Assembly (NCBI GenBank): GCA_030041305.1
Contig: JASHOC010000050.1
Location: forward strand, 62,001 to 126,000
Source: Acidobacteriaceae bacterium
GTDB taxonomy: Bacteria > Acidobacteriota > Terriglobia > Terriglobales > Acidobacteriaceae
DNA length: 64,000 nt
Reading direction: 5' to 3'
In this document: positions 54,553-63,513 of the stretch, in pieces
Layout of the letters: every line of letters starts with the position of its first letter
Numbering within the stretch: position 1 is the first letter of the stretch
Notes under the pieces: model-generated
Seen by the model: the letters and a program-made list of their open reading frames with translations, nothing else
Database searches by the model: none
What the model was told of the DNA's origin: nothing
Program-made: the position numbers and the translations under genes

Positions 54553-56742
54553 TTACTCGCATTGCAGCCGTCCGCACGTGCTCATCACCGGAACCTCCAG
54601 CGCCGAGTCGTGCCCCGCCCCGGAATAGATCGTGATCGTCTCCGCCTTGTAATCACCGGGCTTGGCGATCATGATGTTGGGCACGAAAATCTGCGGGTTG
54701 CGGTCGTAGAGCGGGAACCAGGTGCTTTGAATCTCCACCATCACCGTATGATCGGCTTTGAAGACGTGATCCACGTCGTGCAGCGAAAACTTGTACTCGC
54801 GAATGGATCCGGGTTTGAGCGCAGCCGGACGATCGAATCCCGCCAGATAGCGTCCGCGGAATATCTCCGCGTTGGTCATGAGCTGATAGCCGTGCATCTT
54901 CGCATCCGCGTCGTCGTCCGGGTATTGGTCGATGAGCTTCACCACCATGTCATTGTCGGAGCCGGTGGTCGCCGCATAAATGTCGGCTGTCACCTCGCCG
55001 GTCAAGGTCAGGTCATGGGTGAGCACGGGCAGCCTCCACACGGCCACGTCCTTGCGTCCGGTCACAAAGCGCTGATCTTCGGCGAGCCAGTTGTACCATT
55101 GCGAGCCCTGTCCATACGTCGGTTGGATCGGCCTGTGCCGGTAGGGAACCGGATCGGCCGGGTCGCTGACGTAGCTCGTCGTTGCGGCCGCCGACCCGCT
55201 CCAGCTCAGCAAGCCATCCCCGTCCAGGTGCAGCTTCGTCGTCCGCGATGGCCGCGGCGGAAAGTGTGTGTAGTACTTCCAGTTATCGGAGCCGGTTTCA
55301 AAACTCGCCGTATTCTTCAGGTCGAAGCCGGAAGGATCGCTGCCCGGGGGGTCTTTGAGATAGTGCGCGAAGAACTTCGCCTCGATTTGCGCCCGAAACT
55401 CCTTGCCGATCGGCTGGCCGTAGTCGAGATCGCCCAATTGCCTTGACGATGAGGACCAATAGCCGTGCCGCCATGGGCCTTCGACAAGAAAATTCTCATG
55501 ATGCGCATCGTGCGGCTCGAGCGCGGCGTACTCTTCCTGCGGCCCCCACATGTCTTCCTGGTCGTAATAGCCGCCTACGGTGAGTGTGGGCACGGCCACG
55601 GTATTCAAGTGGTGTTCCACGGCCCGCGAGCTCCAAACGCTGTCATAGGCCGGATGGTCGAGGAAAAGTTTCCACGTGGGCAGCAGCTTCGATCCGGACT
55701 GTTTCACGTCCTCGAAAAACGACCCGCGCTGTAAAAAGAAGTCATAGCCGTCCACCGGCTTGCCGTCCCTGGTCTTGCCGTAGGTGTCGCCGGTGAATCG
55801 TTTGCTCGACTCCATCGAGAGCACGTAATCGTACCCGTAGGTCTGGCGAAAGGTGCCGTTGTGGAAGAAATCGTCGCCGATCCATACATCGATCATCGGC
55901 GCCTGTGGCGAGATGGCCTTCACCGCCGGGTGCGGGTCGATGCCCGCCATCATGGCCAGAAATCCCGGATAACTGGTGCCCACCACGCCCGCGCGGCCGT
56001 TGTTGCCGGGCACATTTTTCAGCAGCCACGCCACCGTGTCGTAGGTGTCGGTGCTTTCGTCGATGGCCTTGGAATGGGAGTGATCGGCGAGCGGCCGCAT
56101 CATCACGAATTTTCCCTGGCTCTCGTAACGCCCGCGGATATCCTCCGCCACATAGATGTAGCCGTCGCGGGCCAGCTCCGGCCGCTCGGCGAAAAACGAC
56201 GCGCAATTGGTTCCGTTCACGCCGTATGGGGTGCGCGTGAGCAGGAACGGAAGCGGCGTGGAGATGTCGGCTGGCTTGAGAATGATGGCGTGCAGCTTAA
56301 CCCCATCGCGCATGGGAACCATGACCTCGGTGCGCCGGTAGTCGTGGAAGACGTGATGCACGGCGGGGCCGGTGCGCTGGTAAACCACCCCTGGCTCCGT
56401 CGAGAAGGTCACGCCCACGCCGCGGCCCTCGGGGTCGAGGTTGAAGCGCAGCGTCGTCTTCGACTCGGGATCGACAAACTCGACCGCCGAGAGCGAAGTC
56501 AGCTCGGTGGGAACGCGCCGCTCCGACTCCACCACCAATACGCCGTTTTGCCGATAAAAGCTCAGCGGCGTATCGGGCTCGGTGGGGCCGGTGTACTCGT
56601 CGGCAAGGGCCTCAAGTTGCGCCGCTGTGGCCGCCGGAGCCTCTGCGGCCTGCGCCTGCCGCGGCGCGGCCATCAATGCCGGCTGCCCGGAAGCAAATAA
56701 AACCAAGCCCAGTGCCGCCATCGCGGCGCGCAGCGAAAGCAA
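54553..56742 (-). CDS. CocE/NonD family secreted hydrolase
   Basis: 729 residues. Alpha/beta-hydrolase of the X-Pro dipeptidyl-peptidase/cocaine esterase/glutaryl-7-ACA acylase group, with nucleophile Ser in 'VGTSYPGFLAMM', Asp in 'VGGYYDQEDMWGP' and His in 'EGPWRHGYW'. It has a C-terminal jelly-roll domain. The TTG start was chosen because AGGAGG lies 5 bases upstream; it gives a full signal peptide ('LSLRAAMAALGLVLFASG'). The exported enzyme probably cleaves esters or amides; the substrate is unknown. A ~70-residue extra segment precedes the catalytic domain. Confidence 0.85.
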   Translation of the reverse strand: MLSLRAAMAALGLVLFASGQPALMAAPRQAQAAEAPAATAAQLEALADEYTGPTEPDTPLSFYRQNGVLVVESERRVPTELTSLSAVEFVDPESKTTLRFNLDPEGRGVGVTFSTEPGVVYQRTGPAVHHVFHDYRRTEVMVPMRDGVKLHAIILKPADISTPLPFLLTRTPYGVNGTNCASFFAERPELARDGYIYVAEDIRGRYESQGKFVMMRPLADHSHSKAIDESTDTYDTVAWLLKNVPGNNGRAGVVGTSYPGFLAMMAGIDPHPAVKAISPQAPMIDVWIGDDFFHNGTFRQTYGYDYVLSMESSKRFTGDTYGKTRDGKPVDGYDFFLQRGSFFEDVKQSGSKLLPTWKLFLDHPAYDSVWSSRAVEHHLNTVAVPTLTVGGYYDQEDMWGPQEEYAALEPHDAHHENFLVEGPWRHGYWSSSSRQLGDLDYGQPIGKEFRAQIEAKFFAHYLKDPPGSDPSGFDLKNTASFETGSDNWKYYTHFPPRPSRTTKLHLDGDGLLSWSGSAAATTSYVSDPADPVPYRHRPIQPTYGQGSQWYNWLAEDQRFVTGRKDVAVWRLPVLTHDLTLTGEVTADIYAATTGSDNDMVVKLIDQYPDDDADAKMHGYQLMTNAEIFRGRYLAGFDRPAALKPGSIREYKFSLHDVDHVFKADHTVMVEIQSTWFPLYDRNPQIFVPNIMIAKPGDYKAETITIYSGAGHDSALEVPVMSTCGRLQCE

Positions 56743-56913
56743 AAAGACCTCCTCGGGCGAGCGAGCCCTGCCCACAGCGGGCAAATGGGGCGGCCTCCGC
56801 CCGCATCCTCTCACCTTACCAAGCTCATCGTGAAATTCCCTAACCCGGCATCGCCGGAAACAAAAAAGGGAACAAGGGACCGAGGGAAGGAGAAGACAAG
56901 GGAACAAGCGAGC

Positions 56914-57873
56914 TTAATGCGCGTGGCCGTGCGGGTGCTCGTGGCCCGCTTCGCCGCTCATCTGCTCGATCGGCGTTACGCACCCCACCTCCTCTCCGCA
57001 GCCGATGTGCTCGAACTGGATGGTCGTATGGTGAATATGAAAGTGATCGCGCAGCACGTGATTGAGCTGGTCCAGGATGCAGGCGCTCTCCGACGGGGGA
57101 ATGTCGGCGATGGTCACATGGCAGGCCAACGCGCGCGAGTGCGACCCGAGGCTCCAAACGTGCAGGTCGTGCACGTCCATCACGCCCTTGACGGCCTCCA
57201 TCCCGACGCGCACCTGCGGCAGCGACACATCGTGCGGCGCGCCCTCGAGCAGAATGTTCAACGTCTCGCGCACGATGCCAATGCTCGACCAGAGAATGAG
57301 CGCGGCGATCAGGAGGGAAAGCGAAGGGTCAATCCAGTTTTTGCCGGTGTAGAGAATGCCGGCGCCGCCGGCAATCACCGCCGCTGTCGAAAACGTGTCG
57401 CCGGCCATGTGCAGGAAGGCCGAACGCAGGTTCACGTCGCGCGCCACACCCCACAGCAGGCCCGCAATCACCCCGTTCATCACCACCCCCGCTGCGGCCA
57501 CAATCATCATCAGGCGAGGCTGCACTGTGACCGGGATAGAAAGCCGGTGCACCGCTTCCACGCCGATCCATAGCGCAATCAAAATCAGCGTGGCCGCATT
57601 GATGAAGGCCGCCAGGACCCCGGCGCGCTGGTAGCCGAAGGTGCGCGCTTCATCGGCCGGACGGGTGTGGAAGTAGACGGCGACAGAGCTGAGCAGCAGA
57701 GCCAGAGAATCTGAGGCGTTGTGCCCGGATTCGGAAAGCAGCGCGAGGGAGTGAGCGCGAAGTCCCGCAACGAAGGTGACCACGACGTACGCGAGCGTGG
57801 CCGCGAGCGAGATGCGCAGTACTAAGGTTGTCCGTTTCGCGCTTTGCCCGCCCGGGGCCGCGTGGGCATGCAT
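56914..57873 (-). CDS. cation diffusion facilitator (CDF) metal exporter
   Basis: 319 residues with six membrane segments. Metal-site motifs 'SESGHNASDSLALLLS' and 'HMAGDTFSTAAVIAGG' correspond to the two HxxxD elements of zinc-type CDF (ZitB/CzcD-like) proteins. A cytoplasmic C-terminal domain ('DVHDLHVWSLGSHSRALACH') is followed by a His-rich end 'GHEHPHGHAH'. It exports Zn2+ or related ions by proton antiport. A TACACT box ends 6 bases before the ATG. Confidence 0.92.
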   Translation of the reverse strand: MHAHAAPGGQSAKRTTLVLRISLAATLAYVVVTFVAGLRAHSLALLSESGHNASDSLALLLSSVAVYFHTRPADEARTFGYQRAGVLAAFINAATLILIALWIGVEAVHRLSIPVTVQPRLMMIVAAAGVVMNGVIAGLLWGVARDVNLRSAFLHMAGDTFSTAAVIAGGAGILYTGKNWIDPSLSLLIAALILWSSIGIVRETLNILLEGAPHDVSLPQVRVGMEAVKGVMDVHDLHVWSLGSHSRALACHVTIADIPPSESACILDQLNHVLRDHFHIHHTTIQFEHIGCGEEVGCVTPIEQMSGEAGHEHPHGHAH

Positions 57874-57879
57874 AAAGGT

Positions 57880-57885
57880 AGTGTA
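57880..57885 (-). promoter_or_regulatory. TACACT -10 box, leaderless CDF transcript
   Basis: On the minus strand, TACACT ends 6 bases before the ATG. Confidence 0.4.
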
Positions 57886-57954
57886 ACCCGGGTTGGGTAT
57901 AGCCGCCACTCCCGATGCACCCCGGGGCCCAGTCCGCGCAAGCCCAACGGAATC

Positions 57955-58425
57955 CTAGCTTCGCCGCAAACGGTGCATATCCACCGGCTCGGAATCGTCA
58001 AACAATGGCAACCGCGGCAAGCTCACTCTCAGCCCGCTCCAACCCTCGGCCGCCACGATACTGTTTTGCGGGTTGCCGGGCTGATAGCGCACCGTGCAGG
58101 GAAAGCCCACCCGGATGTGCTCCGTGTCCAGCAATCCGCGCAGCTCGGTTACATCCTGCGAGCACTCGTAGTCCACGCCGCCGATGCGGTAGCTGAACAA
58201 AAACAGGGTGAGATTTCGGCCGCCTGCGGCCGTTAGTTCGCGGATGTCGAGGAACATGCCGTCCACCAGCCGGCCCGATTGCACCAGCAACCGCCGGCGC
58301 ATCCGTTCCAGTTCCTCTTCGGTGGGTTTTTTGCGCAGCAGCCACCAGGCAATGGCGCCACCCACCGCGGCGACCGACGCCACACCCGCAGCAATCTCCC
58401 ATGTCCCTTTGCTGAGGAGGTTCAT
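57955..58425 (-). CDS. single-span membrane protein, unknown function
   Basis: 156 residues: a membrane helix at about 8-30, an Arg/Glu-rich juxtamembrane helix ('EEELERMRRRLLVQSGRLVD') and a soluble beta-rich domain with 'YRIGGVDYECSQDVTEL' and 'VRYQPGNPQNSIVAAEGWSG'. Similar proteins seem common in Acidobacteriota, but no function is known to me. The ATG at 58458 would add 11 residues and is an alternative. It is transcribed towards the CDF gene's opposite neighbour, without an evident operon. Confidence 0.55.
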   Translation of the reverse strand: MNLLSKGTWEIAAGVASVAAVGGAIAWWLLRKKPTEEELERMRRRLLVQSGRLVDGMFLDIRELTAAGGRNLTLFLFSYRIGGVDYECSQDVTELRGLLDTEHIRVGFPCTVRYQPGNPQNSIVAAEGWSGLRVSLPRLPLFDDSEPVDMHRLRRS

Positions 58426-58594
58426 TCCGGACGGGACTCTAGCCTTTTGTATCCCCATTTAAAGGATACCGCAGTTCGATTTCGGGTTGCGGTCCGTCCG
58501 CTTCGCATGCATCCGCTGGCAAGATGCCGGTCGGTTGCGATGCGCGGGCCAGGCAAGCGGTTCCGCCCCCTGTGCTCTCAGAAACGGCTCCGGT

Positions 58595-60130
58595 TTACAC
58601 CAGCGTTTGTGTGGAGGCGCCTTCGAACCCCCGCACCCACTCCAGGATCGAGCGCACCCCAATCCCGCTGGGGCCTTTGGCGATGTAGGGCTTCGAGTCC
58701 TCCACCCAGGCCACTCCGGCGATGTCGAGATGAATCCATGGCGTGTCTTCGGCGAAAGCGTGCAGGAACTCCGCGGCCGTGATGGCGCCGCCCCAGCGCC
58801 CGCCGGTGTTTTTGATGTCGCCAATTTCTGACTTGATCATGTCCATGTATTCTTCGCCGAGCGGCAGCCGCCAGAACTTTTCGCCCGAAACCCCGAGCGC
58901 GGCGTCGAACTGGGCGTAGGTGGCGTCATCGTTGGCGAAAGCCCCGGCGTTCACCATGCCCAGCGCGACCACGCAGGCGCCGGTGAGCGTGGCGGCGTCG
59001 ATCAGGTGCGTGGCGCCGAGTTGCTTCGCGTAGGCTAGGCCGTCGGCCAGCACCAGCCGGCCTTCCGCGTCGGTATTGATGATCTCGATGGTCTTGCCGG
59101 ACATGGCGGTTTGCACGTCGCCCGGCTTTTGCGCCGTGCCCGAAGGCATGTTTTCCGCCGCGCACACGATGCCGAGAACGCGCACCTTGGGCTTGAGCAG
59201 GGTAATGGCGCGCATGGCGCCGATCATCGCCGCCCCGCCCGCCATGTCGTACTTCATTTTCTCCATATTGTCGGCAGGTTTGATGGAAATGCCGCCGGTG
59301 TCAAACGTGATGCCCTTGCCCACCAGGGCCGGCACGGGGCCATCCGTCACGCCTTCCGGTTCGTAGCGCATCACGATGAGGGCGGGCGGCTCGGCCGAGC
59401 CCTGGGAAACGCTCCAGAAAGCCCCCATCTTGAGCTCGTGGAGCTTATCGGTGGAGTACACCTCGCATTGGAGGCCGACTTCTTTCGCCATCTCCGCGGC
59501 TCGCTGGCCCAAGACGGTGGGCGTGAGTTTGTTACCCGGTTCGTTCACCAGCGAGCGGGCGAAGTTCTGGCTTTCGCCCACAATGACGCCCTCGGCGAAG
59601 GCCGCTTCGAGCGCAGCCCGATCCGCTTGGGCGGGCGCGGCCACGGTAAAGGACTGGATGCTCTGATCTTTGCGGTCGCTGCGATAGGTGTCCGGGTCGA
59701 AATCACCCACAAATGCGCCCTCCACGGCCGCCCGGGCCCCTGGGCCTGCGGCCGACAAAGTCTCGGACGAGGGGAGTGCAAACACAAGCTTACGGATGCC
59801 GCGCGGCTTGGCAAAGCGCACCGCGGTTCCGGCGGCGTTGCGCACGCTGTGCACGGTGGCTTTGGCCTGCTTGCCCAGGCCCACGATGAGCAGCCTTTTC
59901 GCGGCCAGGCCGGCCGGAGCATGCAGCAGCAGCGTCTCGTTGGCGCCGGCCTTAAACTCGCCGCTGTCGAGCACCGTCCGAGTGGCCGCCTTCACCGTTT
60001 CATCGTCAGCCAACAGCACCGGGGAGGGCTTGGCGTCCGTTCCCTTGGCGGTTTGCGTGTCAACTGCCGGCACGGCCAGCAGTTCGGCGTCAATTTGAGA
60101 GAGGGGAGCAAAGGCAATCTCGGTCTGCAT
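58595..60130 (-). CDS. pepA: leucyl aminopeptidase (M17)
   Basis: 511 residues. The M17 catalytic domain has 'VGKGITFDTGGISIKPADN', 'KYDMAGGAAMIGAMRAI' and the signature NTDAEGRLVLADGL. The N-terminal domain is the usual alpha/beta fold. A cytoplasmic zinc or manganese aminopeptidase that removes N-terminal residues from peptides. It lies 54 bases downstream of the carboxylesterase gene in the same direction and may be co-transcribed, although the two activities are unrelated. Confidence 0.95.
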   Translation of the reverse strand: MQTEIAFAPLSQIDAELLAVPAVDTQTAKGTDAKPSPVLLADDETVKAATRTVLDSGEFKAGANETLLLHAPAGLAAKRLLIVGLGKQAKATVHSVRNAAGTAVRFAKPRGIRKLVFALPSSETLSAAGPGARAAVEGAFVGDFDPDTYRSDRKDQSIQSFTVAAPAQADRAALEAAFAEGVIVGESQNFARSLVNEPGNKLTPTVLGQRAAEMAKEVGLQCEVYSTDKLHELKMGAFWSVSQGSAEPPALIVMRYEPEGVTDGPVPALVGKGITFDTGGISIKPADNMEKMKYDMAGGAAMIGAMRAITLLKPKVRVLGIVCAAENMPSGTAQKPGDVQTAMSGKTIEIINTDAEGRLVLADGLAYAKQLGATHLIDAATLTGACVVALGMVNAGAFANDDATYAQFDAALGVSGEKFWRLPLGEEYMDMIKSEIGDIKNTGGRWGGAITAAEFLHAFAEDTPWIHLDIAGVAWVEDSKPYIAKGPSGIGVRSILEWVRGFEGASTQTLV

Positions 60131-60184
60131 GGTCCCTATTCTGGCATTTCAACGGTGGGGTGTTGCAAATGTGGTGAAGTAGAG

Positions 60185-61753
60185 TTAAAAGAGCGGCGCG
60201 TGTTGAGCCTCGGGCGAATGGAAGAAGCTCATCCAAAACGCAAGACGTGTTTTGTCGGCGAGGGGCGCCGGTCCCATCCGAGCGCCCAGCTCCATAGTTG
60301 CAGGATCGGCCGCCGTCACCGGCGCCCAATTCGCCAAACCCGCTCCATTGGGGTTTCCCTTCGCGGCAAAATTTTTAAGATAGGCCGCAGCCGCTTTGGC
60401 CAGCTCGTGGTCCGTTGGATCCCACGGTCGATCGAGCTTGTCGAGATTCAGGAAAAAGTAAGGGATCTCGCCGGTATGAAACGCGCCAAACTCAGGATGC
60501 TGCGGCCATGGAATGGCGCGCGTAAAAAAGTAGGTGAATACCGGCTGCCGATGGTTCTTTTCACGGCCGCTCGCCCACAGGAACATCGAAACGCGGTTGC
60601 GATCGCGGCCGCTCTGCAACAGAGCCTCTCTGGCTCCGGCGTCATCCTTCGCCGGGTAGAGCTTTTCGAAGGCGTCGGCCCGGTCGCCACAGATCCTCTT
60701 CGCGAGCTGGTTGAATGATTCCAGCGTCACCTGGGCGGGTATGGCAAGCAGGCCGTCATTGGCCTGGTACCCGGTAATGACGGGAACATCGTTATCGCGG
60801 GCTTGCTCGCTGAGCGCCGCGGGAGTCTGGGGCAAAACCCAGCCATCCACGTTGGGAGAAAATCCCCGGCCGGGCAGCAAGTCTTGCGCAGGAAGATCGC
60901 GAAGCTCTTTGAGGAATGCGACATGATGCGCCGCTGCAAACGCCAGGCCTTTCTCTTCCGCGGCCTTAAGGTCAGTCATGGGTTGCGGTGATAACCCGAT
61001 GCCGCTGTCGGCCATGGCGCGTTGAATAAGCCCCGCAGCAAGGGGCGATGCAAGGAGCGCATCGACGCTGAAGGCTCCCGCGGATTGCCCCCAAATGGTG
61101 ACGCGGTTCGGATCGCCGCCAAAGTTCCGTATATTGTTCTTCACCCAACGGAGCGCCGCAATCTGATCGAGCAGGCCGTAGTCGCCGGAGCTATGATGAG
61201 CGGACTCGGCGGTGAGTTCGGGCAGCGCCAGAAAGCCGAAGACGCCGAGCCGGTAATTGATGGTGACGAGAACTGCACCGGTCGCCGCCAGGTGTTCTCC
61301 GTCGTAAACGGCAACGTCTCCCGCACCTTCGACGAATCCGCCGCCGTGAATAAAGACGATCACGGGGAGATTGGCCCGGGCCGACGCCTCGGGAGTCCAG
61401 ATATTCAAGTAAAGGCAATCCTCGCTCACCCGATTGTGGGTCAAGAACTCATAGGTCCAGGGGAGAGTTTCGTCGTGGATGTGCTGCATGCAGCTTGCGC
61501 CGAAATTGCTGCCGCTGTGCACTCCGTTCCACGGTTTCACCGGGACAGGCGGCTTCCAGCGCAGATCGCCAACCGGGGGCTCAGCATACGGAATGCCTTT
61601 GAACGACACGACCCGCGAAGTCTTACTCGCGGTTCCCGAAATTTCCCCCGAGCGCGTTTGAACCATGAGATTCTGTTCGATCGATGCGCTGACCGGAACG
61701 AGAATGGACGCCGCAAACGCCATCAGAACTTTCACGCCAGTCTTCTTGCTCAT
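60185..61753 (-). CDS. type B carboxylesterase, exported
   Basis: 522 residues with a signal peptide ('KVLMAFAASILVPVSA'). Motifs: 'FKGIPYAEPPVGDLRWKPP', 'SEDCLYLNIWTPE', oxyanion-hole 'VFIHGGGFVEG', nucleophile Ser in 'WGQSAGAFSVDALL' and catalytic His in 'GAFHTGEIPYFF'. Hydrolyses carboxylic esters; substrate unknown. The ATG at 61753 was chosen because GGAGG lies 4 bases upstream; ATG at 61756 and 61768 are alternatives. Confidence 0.9.
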   Translation of the reverse strand: MSKKTGVKVLMAFAASILVPVSASIEQNLMVQTRSGEISGTASKTSRVVSFKGIPYAEPPVGDLRWKPPVPVKPWNGVHSGSNFGASCMQHIHDETLPWTYEFLTHNRVSEDCLYLNIWTPEASARANLPVIVFIHGGGFVEGAGDVAVYDGEHLAATGAVLVTINYRLGVFGFLALPELTAESAHHSSGDYGLLDQIAALRWVKNNIRNFGGDPNRVTIWGQSAGAFSVDALLASPLAAGLIQRAMADSGIGLSPQPMTDLKAAEEKGLAFAAAHHVAFLKELRDLPAQDLLPGRGFSPNVDGWVLPQTPAALSEQARDNDVPVITGYQANDGLLAIPAQVTLESFNQLAKRICGDRADAFEKLYPAKDDAGAREALLQSGRDRNRVSMFLWASGREKNHRQPVFTYFFTRAIPWPQHPEFGAFHTGEIPYFFLNLDKLDRPWDPTDHELAKAAAAYLKNFAAKGNPNGAGLANWAPVTAADPATMELGARMGPAPLADKTRLAFWMSFFHSPEAQHAPLF

Positions 61754-62181
61754 CATGCCTCCAGCCATTGTGAGCTCAAGTCATTTGATCCATATACAGG
61801 TTGAAAAGCTCTCCTGCAATCGGCCAGGGGAGCTTCCAGGCGTCGATCGAGGCGATTCGTCGGTCAGTCCGTGGATGCGCCGCATCGCCGGAATAGCGGA
61901 AACATGGGTGATTGTAACCACAGGAGCACTTGTCTCTCACATGGAACTCTTGCGATTCCAATCGAACGCAGCGATTCTTTTAGTGAATTGCCGCTCGAGT
62001 TCCCGGCTTCGGTGTACAGCAGAAGGAGAAGTGTTACAAGCGGCCATGAGGGTCATCGGCTCGGCCACCGCGGGACGAGCTACGCGGCTCGTCGCGGTCG
62101 ATTAAGAGGGGGCCGGCAAGGGGGCTGCCGGTGCAGGCAGGTCAGCAAGAAAAACCGAATCCTGAAACGTGCTCGCTGTTC
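61754..62181. other. intergenic region, nothing identified
   Basis: About 430 bases between two minus-strand genes. Frames on both strands lack domains and start signals. It should contain the carboxylesterase promoter. Confidence 0.4.
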
Positions 62182-62694
62182 TTAGTTGCCGATCACGTCA
62201 ATCGGGACGGTGATCGTTTTCGGCGGCAGGCACTGCACCTGGTCGCAGGCCTGGTAGCGAAGTTTGCCCTGGACCAGGTGATTGCCCCGCGCAGCCACCA
62301 AGCGCGCATCGATCGCGAAGTCGCCCGTATACACATTGAGCTGCATCTTCGGATCGGCGGGCAGGGTCATCTCTTTTCCCACTGGATAGCTGGCGTGCTC
62401 CAGCCGGGCGCTTTCGCCCGCAGGAATGGAAAACGTGGTGGCGATCAGGTAATCGGCGTTGGGCGTATGAGAATTGATGTGCAGCCCGGACGCAATGCGA
62501 AAATGCAGCGCCACCGGGGTCGGCTTTCCCGCGGGCAGGCTTACCTGCTCCGGAAACAGATAGCTGACCGCCTCCGGCTTGATGGCAGACCGGGTTGGCC
62601 CACTCGCCGATACAAATTGCGCCTGCGCACCGGGCGCCGCAAAACCCAGCACCGCTAAGGCCAACCCCGCACCTGTCGTTCTCAACGCGAACAT
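62182..62694 (-). CDS. DsbD-alpha-like periplasmic thiol protein
   Basis: 170 residues with a signal peptide ending AQA. The domain equals the N-terminal (alpha) domain of DsbD ('SGLHINSHTPNADYLIATTF', 'YPVGKEM'), with the redox pair C-x4-C in 'YQACDQVQCLPPKT'. It is expressed alone, without the DsbD membrane core, and lies downstream of tlpA. It likely passes electrons between a membrane thiol reductase elsewhere and periplasmic partners. GAGGCGG precedes the ATG. Confidence 0.82.
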   Translation of the reverse strand: MFALRTTGAGLALAVLGFAAPGAQAQFVSASGPTRSAIKPEAVSYLFPEQVSLPAGKPTPVALHFRIASGLHINSHTPNADYLIATTFSIPAGESARLEHASYPVGKEMTLPADPKMQLNVYTGDFAIDARLVAARGNHLVQGKLRYQACDQVQCLPPKTITVPIDVIGN

Positions 62695-62776
62695 TTTCCG
62701 CCTCGTTAGAGCCGCCACTCCGCGGGTGCGATTCGGCGCCTGAGTGATCGTTATCAACTATCGGCTAAAAGCCAAG

Positions 62777-62801
62777 AGCTAGAAGCTAGAAGCTAAAAGC
62801 T
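62777..62801 (+). repeat. 7-bp tandem repeat
   Basis: AGCTAGA, AGCTAGA, AGCTAAA, AGCT in the 111-base gap between the tlpA and DsbD-alpha genes. Confidence 0.7.
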
Positions 62802-62805
62802 GTCT

Positions 62806-63471
62806 TTAATCCGCCAGCGCCTTCTTAATCTTGGATTCGATGTCGCTCTCCGAAGTCAATCCCACTTGCGCCGCCACCACGGTTCCCTTGCGGTCGACAA
62901 AAAACGAAGTTGGCAGATCGTCGAGCCCGCCATAAGGCCGGCTGATGCTGTCGCCGTCCATCAGCATGGGATAGGGCACCTTTTCCTGCTGGGCGAATTT
63001 GGCCACCGTAGACTTTTCCTTATCCCACGCTGCCTTGTCGCCGGGCTTTACGTCGTCGCCCTCGGTCGAAACGCCCAGCACCTCAAAGCCCTGCTGCGCA
63101 TATTTGTCGCGCAGTTCGACCAGCCACGGGGTTTCAATCTTGCACGGTCCGCACCAGGTAGCCCAGAAGTTGATAAGCACGGCTTTGCCCCGGTAGCTGG
63201 CGAGCGAAACTTTCGTGCCGCTCAGATTCTCCAATGTAAATGCCGGCGCCGGTTTGCCTTCGAGCGGGGTAACCGCTCGGTTGATGAGCTGCTCTGCATC
63301 GCTCGCGGTTGCGGGAGCCGTTTCAGCCTGCGTGGCGGCCAGCGTTGCGCGGCGTTCGGCCGCCTGCTGGCGGTACTCCCAGTTGGCCCAGCCCGCCCAG
63401 GCGAAGATGGCCAGCAGAACCAGCACCGTGGAGAGGACAAGCGTGTTGCGGCAAACGGGGAACGGACTCAT
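62806..63471 (-). CDS. TlpA/ResA-like thiol-disulfide oxidoreductase
   Basis: 221 residues with an N-terminal membrane anchor ('LVLSTVLVLLAIFAWAGW') and a periplasmic thioredoxin fold. The active site is CxxC in 'NFWATWCGPCKIE', preceded by 'KPAPAFTLENLSGTKVSL'. Such proteins reduce apocytochromes or other disulfides. A promoter ends 6 bases before the ATG. It is transcribed with the DsbD-alpha gene and divergently from the KdsD-like gene. Confidence 0.9.
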   Translation of the reverse strand: MSPFPVCRNTLVLSTVLVLLAIFAWAGWANWEYRQQAAERRATLAATQAETAPATASDAEQLINRAVTPLEGKPAPAFTLENLSGTKVSLASYRGKAVLINFWATWCGPCKIETPWLVELRDKYAQQGFEVLGVSTEGDDVKPGDKAAWDKEKSTVAKFAQQEKVPYPMLMDGDSISRPYGGLDDLPTSFFVDRKGTVVAAQVGLTSESDIESKIKKALAD

Positions 63472-63477
63472 GGCTTT

Positions 63478-63507
63478 ATTGTACGAGCGGGTGACTGTTA
63501 CCATCAA
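63478..63507 (-). promoter_or_regulatory. promoter of tlpA-like gene, leaderless type
   Basis: On the minus strand: TTGATG, 18-base spacer, TACAAT, 6 bases to the ATG. It overlaps the candidate TACCAT -10 of the divergent gene (63499-63504, plus strand, 9 bases before its ATG). Confidence 0.45.
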
Positions 63508-63513
63508 AGGCCG

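Noticed and set aside
61665-62105. 146-codon frame in the gap after the carboxylesterase start
   Set aside because: It begins inside the antisense of the esterase gene, has no domain, and lacks a ribosome-binding site.
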